DNA from: Metallyticus violacea
Taxonomy: Eukaryota; Arthropoda; Insecta; Mantodea; Metallyticidae
Reading direction: 5' to 3'
DNA: 64,000 bases
Assembly: GCA_030762175.1 (NCBI GenBank)
Contig: CM060846.1
Location: 241,895,512-241,959,511, forward strand
A program made the position numbers and the translations under genes. Position 1 is the first letter of the stretch; the number at the start of each line of letters is the position of its first letter. Under the pieces are notes generated by a model, which saw only the letters and a program-made list of their open reading frames with translations, was not told the DNA's origin and made no database searches. This document shows, in pieces, positions 56,282 to 64,000 of the stretch.

Positions 56282-57342
56282 ATAAAATTACATGTAATTA
56301 TGAGTGAATGTTATTGTTTAATTAAACTCATATTATCTAATTGTGTTTGATGTACTGAAAGTTGATTGAAAAAGGATCAATTTTCGTAATTCATTTGATA
56401 CTTTATGTTTCACTGCTACTTGGTTTGGTACTTTTTGCTTACCATTTCTCCATGCATGCTGTTCCATGTGTTACCAGGTAATAAATGCAACTCTCTAAAG
56501 GTGGGTAGCTTGATTGGCATTTATTCTTTACATTGTTCTGTTACTTTGCACGTAATTTTCTTGAAAAACTTCAAATAATGCAATAAATACTGCTCATATC
56601 AAAATTTTCATTTCCAAATAGACTCAGTGATGCAGTATGTTAGGAGCTGGAATGAAAGTGATATATTTCCTTTCATCCAGTATGTGTATGTCCATGCGTG
56701 TGCATGTGTTTGTGTGTGTTCATCCATCCTCCCTGATGCACATTAGTGTATGACGTTCTTCAAGTATTTCCAAGTGTTTTAGTTACATTTTGTTTCTTTA
56801 AATGCCAAAATTGGCTTTGTAGAATACTCTCTCTGTATACTTTCTGTCAAATACTTTAAACATGAACTTTCATATTTTTAGCATGCATTTGTTTGTTCAG
56901 TGTGCAATGCTGCATTAAATTCAAGGCTTTGAAGGGATTGTTGCAAAACAAGGACAAATATTATGAAAACTAATTTGTATCGTCAGTTATTTATTCCATT
57001 AATTTTTCTGAAGAAGTTGAACAATGGATAGAGCATGTTAATTATCTGTAGCTTGAGATGTATTAGTATAAATGGGAGAGGGAGAAGAAAATAGCAATGA
57101 TAAGAGGCAGGTTATAGTGCACACCTTACTTACATCGTACTAACATGTATGTCTCTTCATCTAACAATATTTTATATCTTTCTTATTTGCTGTCACTTTT
57201 CTGATAATTAGTATTAACACATAACATTAAAAGTTTTTACATATAATATACTATCCTTTTGACTGTAGATCTACCTCATAACAGGATTTATGCATGTGAA
57301 AAAATACAATACTTTCATTAAGGTTATTTTTTTAATTTGCAG
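56282..57342. other. 3' end of the giant intron
   Basis: No repeats or coding motifs recognised. It ends with the T-rich tract and TTTGCAG acceptor of the zinc-finger exon. Confidence 0.5.
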
Positions 57343-60300
57343 GACTGGATGCACAACTTGGAGGAAGACTTTGAATTGCAGATGTGTGGAGGCTGTGGAC
57401 GGCGTTTTGAAAGACGTGCAGCACTTAATTCACATTCTCAAACATGTGCAAAAAGAATTGAATTGAGAAAAAAGACTAATCGATTTTATCCAATTTCAAC
57501 AGTTGGGTCAAGCAGTAATGTGCAAAATAGTAATCTGAAGGTTCCATTATTCATAGAACGTGCACATTCAACTCGATCAGAAACATTGGCAAAAACTGAA
57601 ATAACATATGCTGAAAATATTCCCAGCAGACTGACTCCAGTGTCCATGCACTCTGAAGGTACAGTATCCTCTGGAGCTAAAAGTGGAACCAGTCCACCGC
57701 ATTCTCCTGCCACCCATGAACCAATTTTTCCAGTTCCTGTACCTCTAGTGCCAACTACAATGTACCTTCGAACCCCAAGCAACAATGCAAATCCAGAAAA
57801 GAAAATCGAAATACAGATTAGGCGAAATTATTTCAAAAGTGAAATGGGATCTGTTAATACACCTGCTGTACTTGGATCAACAAACTCTGTTTCTCAGCAC
57901 TCCCTGGGCAAGTCAGTATCACACAGTGTTGCTTCAACAGTAATATCTGCAGATCCAAAACCTATTGAACATTCAGCTACCTCATCTCAACCTACTGTTG
58001 TAGAACAAAGCAGAGAGAGCAGTATCTTTGAAAGAGAAGTTACAGAGCCAAGCATGGCTTTGAGAGTAGATGGCACAGATGATGGATATGAAGGGAAAGA
58101 GGTAAAAGCATGTTTGTCACTGTCATCAAATCTAGGAGACAACAGACAACCTTCATCTGGTATAGCTAATGCTAACACTGCAGATCCTACTTATAAGAAA
58201 ACTGCCATAAAATTAAATGAAAGTAAGGAAATCAAAAATTTTTCCATTGATGATAAATTGGATGAAGATGGTAATGAACATGTTGCAAACACAATAATAT
58301 GTTGGAGAAATTATCCAAATGGGACAGAAGAGTGTTCTGCTGATAAGCATCATTTGCAAGATGACTGCAATGTTAAAGATGTAATGCAGCAGCATTTGTT
58401 GATTTCTGAATTAGATCAGCAAAAAATGATTGATGCAAAAGATATACAAGGTATGCAAAAGAGCAAATTAACAAACAGACCTACCAAGTCAACTTTTTCT
58501 AAAATTAAGGCACAAAATTTAAGAAGCAGAAAGAAAGTAAGAAAAGGAAAGTGGGACTGTTATGTAAATCGCATTATAAATGGTAAAAAAAAGGAATGTG
58601 TTGTTTGTCACAAAAAGTATAATAAAATAGCACGCTATAAGCGTCAAGTTGCAAATAAAATTGGTTACTATAGCTATCAGTGTATGCAATGTAATTCCAG
58701 GTATCTATCAAAGGCTTCATGCTTGGCACATATTTCAAATATGCATGATATACACAAAATGCAAGCTATATTTCAGCTAAAATGCATCAGAATTATGCTC
58801 AGCCATTCAAAAGCACTTCGTCTCAGAAGTGCAAAGGCTTACAGAATCAGAAGAAAATGTAAAGATATGCATGATACTGCCATATCCAAAGGTAAAGAAG
58901 AATCTGTACAAAATGATGATAACTCCCGAAATATTTTGGCGATGGAAGAACCAAATAAAGAAGAAGATAAAATTGAGGAAAATAGTGAAAATAAAAACTA
59001 TATGTTGAGAAAAATGGAAGAGTACAGTGAAAATAGTGCCAATGGTAACAAAAGTGCAAATATAAATCTTGCAGAGAGAGTCAGAGTACAGAGTGTGAAA
59101 AGCAATGAAGAATCTGAACAATTAAGTGTCATTGATGATCATAAATGTGAAAATGTGGAAACAAGTCTAGTTGGGCATAGAAGCTGGACTACAAATAAAA
59201 AGGAGTATACTAGCAAAGTCACTGTGGGAGACATTAATGAGCAAGATGCAAATCCTGAAACAGAAGGTGTTTGTAAATATTTTGGCATAGAAGATAGAAA
59301 GGAGCATAATAGAAATGAAAATGTGATTATAGAACCAAAAGGAAAATCCTTGTTACAGGAAGTTCCCTTTTATTCAATGGCATTCACTCCAGAAATATCC
59401 ATCAATGAGAGACCATTTACTTTTCCAGAACAAGAAATGAACATAAAAGGAGAAATTGGAGAACATCATTTTATAGAAAAAGTAAAGGACAGCACAAAAA
59501 GAAAACTAATAAATGTCAAACCTAAGAATAAGAGAAGAAAATCTGCTATAAATGAGAGTACTGACTCATTTCCTGCATGTAATGAAAAGTATAAACCTTC
59601 TGAACTGAATACTATTTCCAGCCAAGTAAACAGCTCTGACATTGCTGTAATCAATGTAGAAAGAAAACAGGACACCAACCTAGAAAATACTGTGGCAGAA
59701 ACTGTTGAACGTAGGAAAATCCTTACTCAGAATGCATCTGTAATGGAATCTATTTTGAAGGCATTAGGAGGAAAGTACCGAAAGACAGAAACAGTAGTAA
59801 AAGATGATTGTGGAGATGAACCCAAATGCAGTGATATGTCTGAAACATATCCAGTACTAGAAAATGGTGATAGAAAAAGATTACAGCTGAGCAATGAAAG
59901 TGCTCCAGATATGCAAATGCAACAATATTATCTTCATTCTAATTGCAGTAATATACAAAGCATTGATATAAATATGTTCCCTAATGAGGATTCTCATCCC
60001 AGTAAACAAATTTCAAGTGCAGCAAAAGATTGCTTATTAAATGAATCCATGATGTTACCTCCACTAAGGAGAAGCCGCAGATTGAGCGGTCAAAAGTCAG
60101 TAAATGAAACAGATCATTCTATTTTACCATTAGAAGATTTTACAAAGACGATTCCTCATTCAAATGGACAAGATAAGAAGAGACATAGTGCAGACAGATC
60201 TTCATCCCCAAGCATGATTCCCTTAGGAAGAAGGCACAGAGTAAGTGCACAGGCTAGCTTGGTTAAAGAAGGAGGTAACATTATTACTTGCATGTCCCTG

Positions 60301-60844
60301 AATGATTTACAGCATGGTTCAAACTCTTCTGAAGAAATCCAAGGTTGTGGAGTTGTTAGTGCAACAAAGCAAGAGTTGACTAATTGTGAAACAGACATCC
60401 CATCAGAAGTTATTAGTGCAACTTGCGATGATTCTCTTTTAAAGGATGGAAATTATCTTCTACCAGAGAACTCTGTATATTTAAAAGAAGAAAGTGTGTA
60501 TAGTGCTCAGAAAAAATTGAGGCAAACTAAAGCAAAAAGAAAGCAATCACAGAGTTTGATGACTATTAAGGAAAATCAGGGTGATGAGAAACGGAGATGT
60601 CTTGCTGATAAGTCACAGCCAGCAGTTTCAGATGTTGCAAGTGATAGAATAAAACATGTGGATGAAGACTGTGGATTTAGGGAAGAAGCTGATATAGAAG
60701 AAATCACACCACATAATGCAGAAATTAAATATGATCAAGCACAGTCTTGCTTGATATCATCACATAGAAGAGGGAGAATGAGATCACACAATCCTGCAGC
60801 AGTATCAAATGCAGGATCTAATTGGAACAGAGCAGAATCAATAG
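57343..60844 (+). CDS. Zinc-finger protein gene, giant internal exon (3,502 bp)
   Basis: Starts in phase 0 after TTTGCAG and ends with one base of a split codon at ATAG|GTAAGG, so at least one more exon follows. It encodes 1,167 full codons without a stop. Residues 15-35 form a C2HC-type finger ('CGGCGRRFERRAALNSHSQTC'-like spacing). Near 418-425 is a CxxC knuckle ('CVVCHKKY'), and near 447-468 a regular C2H2 finger ('CMQCNSRYLSKASC' to 'HISNMH'). The rest is Ser/Asn/Glu/Lys-rich and probably disordered, with basic clusters that may be nuclear signals ('NKRRKSA', 'LRRSRRLSGQK', 'GRRHRVSAQ'). It is likely a nuclear transcriptional regulator. Family assignment (ZNF800-like) is tentative. Frames on the other strand are shadows. 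Confidence 0.9.
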
Positions 60845-61746
60845 GTAAGGTTGCTCTTGAATGCTTTTCTTTCTATTTTTTCTTTCTATCCATACTGATA
60901 CAGAGTGCATCCTCTGTTTTCCCCAAGATCAATAAAAATGCAAGCCCCTGAGAGTGGAGATAAATTGCCTGGATGTATTGGATCATGAAGCATATGGTCC
61001 TTCCAATACTATCTTTAAATGTACAGCTGTCTTCATATTCAAGCACTTTGGTTCATCTTTGTATAACGTAAGTTCAGCATTGTATTCCATATACTAGATT
61101 ATCTCTCCCATTCTGATGGTGAAGGCACTTTGAGACTCAGTTGTTCAGGGTGTTAGTCCAAAGCCAGTGCCAACTACAGCAGTGGGGTAAGGAAACACTT
61201 TCTTAGACCAAGCTGCTTGATTAGGGCTTTAGCTGAGGTTTTCTGTTGCACATAGAGTAAATACCAGGAGGCTTTAGCAGTTCAAATGCCTTGACTCGGT
61301 TGGCATAAATATAATTCATTGTTCATCACCATGCTCATCATTCTGAGGCTGTAGACATTCAGCAGAGGACATTAAGTTAAAAGCAAATATATTTATATAT
61401 ACAGGTGATTAACCTTACCCTGCAGGTTGAGAGGTTTTGCAATCCTGACATTTTATAGTATATGCCACAAACACTATTTGATTTTGTCAAATCCAGTTCA
61501 ATCTAATAAGACTATAGTGATTCTTTTGACATGTTCTACGAGCATAATATTGGTTGTACTGGATTTGTAATGTGAAACAATGGCATTCCAATCCTAATAT
61601 GAAAGTTAAATTTTTTATGTAAAATAATTACTCAGAAGCTGCTACTTTGTTATGGAAAAAAGGCAAATGATAAGTTCCCTTAAATTGAAACTTTTAATGC
61701 ACAAACCGTAATTATATATTGTGTATTTCAATTAAACTATGAACAT
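60845..61746 (+). other. Start of the next intron
   Basis: Begins with GTAAGG, a good donor. No repeat or coding block recognised up to the tandem duplication. Confidence 0.6.
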
Positions 61747-61875
61747 AAATACATGTTAACATTTGTTTTACTAGATAAAACTTATTCATTCTTATATGAA
61801 TAACATAAATTTAATGTGAAATGTTAAATCCCTCAACATAGAATATTCTCAGAAAACAGATGAATAAAAGACTCT

Positions 61876-61957
61876 GCAGGCTGGTGCAGGGAATCGAACC
61901 CTTGATATTGACTGTAAAAGCAGGAGTGCTAATCATTGCACTGGCAGAGCCCATTAG
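61876..61957 (-). mobile_element. tRNA-like SINE head, family C, copy 1
   Basis: Minus strand: 'gggctctgccagtgcaatga' and 'ttagcactcctgc' (A-box region), then 'gggttcgattccctgcacc' (B box). The length resembles a tRNA but acceptor ends do not pair well, so it is a SINE head rather than a tRNA gene. Confidence 0.65.
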
Positions 61958-62271
61958 GCCAGTGGCAAGGTTAATGAAATGGCAGTCATTGTGTATATAC
62001 ATGCATAGTGCATACCTGTCTGCAAAATGCAGAGTTGCCTACCCAATCCACAGCATGACTTGAATCACTTGTATATATAATCTTTAATTCTCCTTTCCCT
62101 TCCACCCAGTTCAAAGATTATGAACATCACTAACTAAATGTTAAATACATGTTAACATTTGTTTTACTAGATAAAACTTATTCATTCTTATATGAATAAC
62201 ATAAATTTAATGTGAAATGTTAAATCCATCAACATAGAATATTCTCAGAAAACATAGATGAATAAAAGACT

Positions 62272-62353
62272 CTGCAGGCTGGTACAGGGAATCAAACCCC
62301 TGATATTGACTATAAAAGCAGTAGTGCTAATCATTGCACTGGCAGAGCCCATT
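62272..62353 (-). mobile_element. tRNA-like SINE head, family C, copy 2
   Basis: Second copy within the tandem unit; its B box is slightly changed ('ggtttgattccctgtacc'). Confidence 0.65.
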
Positions 62354-62539
62354 AGGCCAGTGGCAAGGTTAATGAAATGGCAGGTCATTGTGTATGTACA
62401 TGCATAGTGCACACCTATCTGCAAAATGCAGGGTTGCCTACCCAATCCACAGCATGACTTGAATCACTTGTATATATAATCTTTAATTCTCCTTTCCCTT
62501 CCACCCAGTTCAAAGATTATGAACATCACTAACTTAATG

Positions 62540-64000
62540 CACCATACGTTCCAGGTTCAGATGTTGTTAATTTATTCGTTATCTCATTGACATTCTGGAA
62601 GTTAGTATGCATGCTTAACCTCTCAGGAAATGTTTGAAGGAACTCTAATCAAGCATTTTTCAAGACTTGCCTCTTTGTTGAGCACTCTTTGCACATCTGT
62701 GATTCAATTTCAGTTGATTGAAAGGTAAATAATGTAGGTTTAATATTACTATAAGGGTGGTCACAGAATGTGTAGAGGTGACCAAAACAAGTATTCTTTT
62801 AATAAAAAGAGTAATACTCATATGGCTCAGGCATTCTCAGTGAATGCTAAGAGCAATGAATGTACTGCTGCAAGCATTCATTCACAGCTTTTTTTGATCA
62901 AGACTGAATGAATGATAAGAATTCAGGTAAAAGAGTTGTGCATCAAAGAAAAGTATTGGGCTGGCCAGGTGCATTACAACCAGTAAATTGAGTACGCATT
63001 GTTTCAGTATCTTTTATTTTTTGATCTTGAAACAAATGCTTTCATATTATTTTTCACTTAAGTCAGTGTCTGTATGAAAATTTATGCAAAAATTAATTAA
63101 AACTACAAAATATCTAATTATCAAAATTATTTAAGTGAAATAATTTTATTATTTATTAGAATTCTTCAAAGACAAGTCCTGATCCTCTTGCAGGTATATT
63201 ATCAAGATTGTACAGTTTTCTATAACATCATCAAATGTACAAATATTCTTTTTCTCTCTGCTCAATTGTTTTATGTATGTTGTTGAGCCAATGATTCAGG
63301 TTTTCAGTTTCCTTCAACAAGTTTTTAAATAAAGTCCAAAATTTAAAAATATTTTTAACTTCTCAAGTCATTATCACTTTACTTTGCTACTGTCTACACG
63401 TACATTTAGATTCAGACAGATATAGATAGTCTTATGACCACATGGCTATGTATAGAGGTCAGGATGTGGTATGGGGACATTGCCTCATTCCATTTTATCT
63501 GCTTGCACATGACTTCTCTGAGGAATATGTGAAAAACAGAAGCAGTTATTAGGGGGAAAGAGTGAGTGTTAGGGTGTGGGCATTGGTGATTTAGGAGTGA
63601 AATAATAGTGATTGGAGTGAATAAAAAATTAAACTTATATATATCTTATTTGTTATTTTAACTCAATTGTAACAGAATAAAAATAAGGGAAAGCAATGAA
63701 ACTAGAAGCATGTTCATCTGCAACTGAGATGATACAGAATGGTCACATTGCCATCTTTCTGAACATTCTGTTTCTCTTTCCTTTAACACGCTTATCAATA
63801 TAGGATATATTTAATCTAAGACTGCATGTTAGGTTGTAATCTGACAGTGTATTTTTGTGATTTTGACCTAGTACCATGAGTAAAAATTGTTCACGTGTAT
63901 ATTTGAATCAAACATACATAACATGTGAATTCTTATATAAGTCACCTAAATTCTCTTTATGTTTATATTTTTCCTTCAATAAATCACATAAACATTGTAA
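62540..64000. other. No recognisable gene
   Basis: Intronic or intergenic AT-rich sequence to the end of the window; the following exon of the zinc-finger gene is not seen. Confidence 0.45.

Larger units (their letters stand above)
13784..57342 (+). other. Giant intron of the zinc-finger gene (43,559 bp)
   Basis: Donor GTATAT at 13784 and acceptor TTTGCAG ending at 57342 are in matching phase 0. Nearly everything inside is transposon-derived, except a CpG-rich block at 43.0-43.8 kb. I saw no further conserved exon inside, but a small skipped exon cannot be excluded by eye. Confidence 0.75.
61747..62539 (+). repeat. 396-bp tandem duplication containing a tRNA-derived SINE
   Basis: Unit 1 (61747-62142) and unit 2 (62143-62539) begin aaatacatgttaacatttg and are nearly identical, differing by a few bases and small indels. 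Each contains one minus-strand SINE of a third family. Confidence 0.93.

Noticed and set aside
57486..60398. Minus-strand frames opposite the giant zinc-finger exon (57486-57785, 58807-59121 and others)
   Set aside because: Shadows of a well-supported coding exon on the other strand.
61876..61957. tRNA gene
   Set aside because: The pol III boxes are good, but the acceptor stem does not pair well and the unit is part of a repeat, so a SINE head is more likely.

Overview
This is a eukaryotic, AT-rich, repeat-dominated window. Non-LTR elements, Penelope-like elements (PLEs), Ty3/gypsy, Tc1/mariner transposons and tRNA-derived SINEs together suggest an arthropod with a large genome, probably an insect. 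The species cannot be named from the sequence.

Host gene. The only host coding gene I can support runs on the + strand. It encodes a C2H2 zinc-finger nuclear protein. Three exons are visible: 11601-11741, 13602-13783 and 57343-60844. All splice sites are GT/AG and all phases agree, and one C2H2 finger is rebuilt across the first junction. The first visible exon starts mid-codon and the last ends mid-codon, so the gene continues beyond what I can see on both sides. The intron between the second and third exons is 43,559 bp and holds most of the window.

Layout. 1-1905: non-LTR reverse transcriptase remnant. 2100-6140: cluster of PLE fragments, two of them head-to-head dimers, plus a hairpin. 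6760-7740 and 9852-11043: two copies of one non-LTR family, the second flanked by a 51-bp duplication. 11.6-13.8 kb: two host exons around a PLE remnant and a microsatellite. 15.7 kb: SINE. 16.8-17.8 kb: mariner remnant. 18.9-25.3 kb: decayed Ty3/gypsy element on the - strand, broken by a Tc1 element, SINEs and two PLEs. 26.5-27.7 kb: Tc1-like element with inverted repeats. 28.2-29.0 kb: non-LTR remnant. 29.7-31.9 kb: large head-to-head PLE dimer. 35.3-37.6 kb: mariner copy split by the best-preserved PLE (550-codon ORF with RT and GIY-YIG domains). 37.6-40.2 kb: nested SINEs and a non-LTR remnant. 41.7-42.5 kb: direct repeat. 43.0-43.8 kb: CpG-rich block, a possible promoter. 45.1-48.1 kb: divergent PLE with a Tc1-like element inserted in its catalytic motif. 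48.2-49.8 kb: LINE ORF1 plus endonuclease. 49.9-51.7 kb: second PLE of the 35.6-kb family. 52-55.7 kb: LINE, mariner and PLE-tail remnants. 57.3-60.8 kb: giant zinc-finger exon. 61.7-62.5 kb: tandem duplication carrying tRNA-like SINE heads.

Main result. About a dozen PLE copies lie in or next to one gene. Nearly all that keep a 3' end carry a hammerhead-ribozyme-like motif there: a CTGAnGA core, a stem II hairpin, then GAAA and a tiny palindromic stem III. Several copies are head-to-head inverted dimers. Three of these dimers have about 12-bp direct repeats outside the whole dimer, which suggests each entered as one unit. PLE hammerheads and rearranged PLE copies are known. Their recurrence in this arrangement is the signal most worth following.
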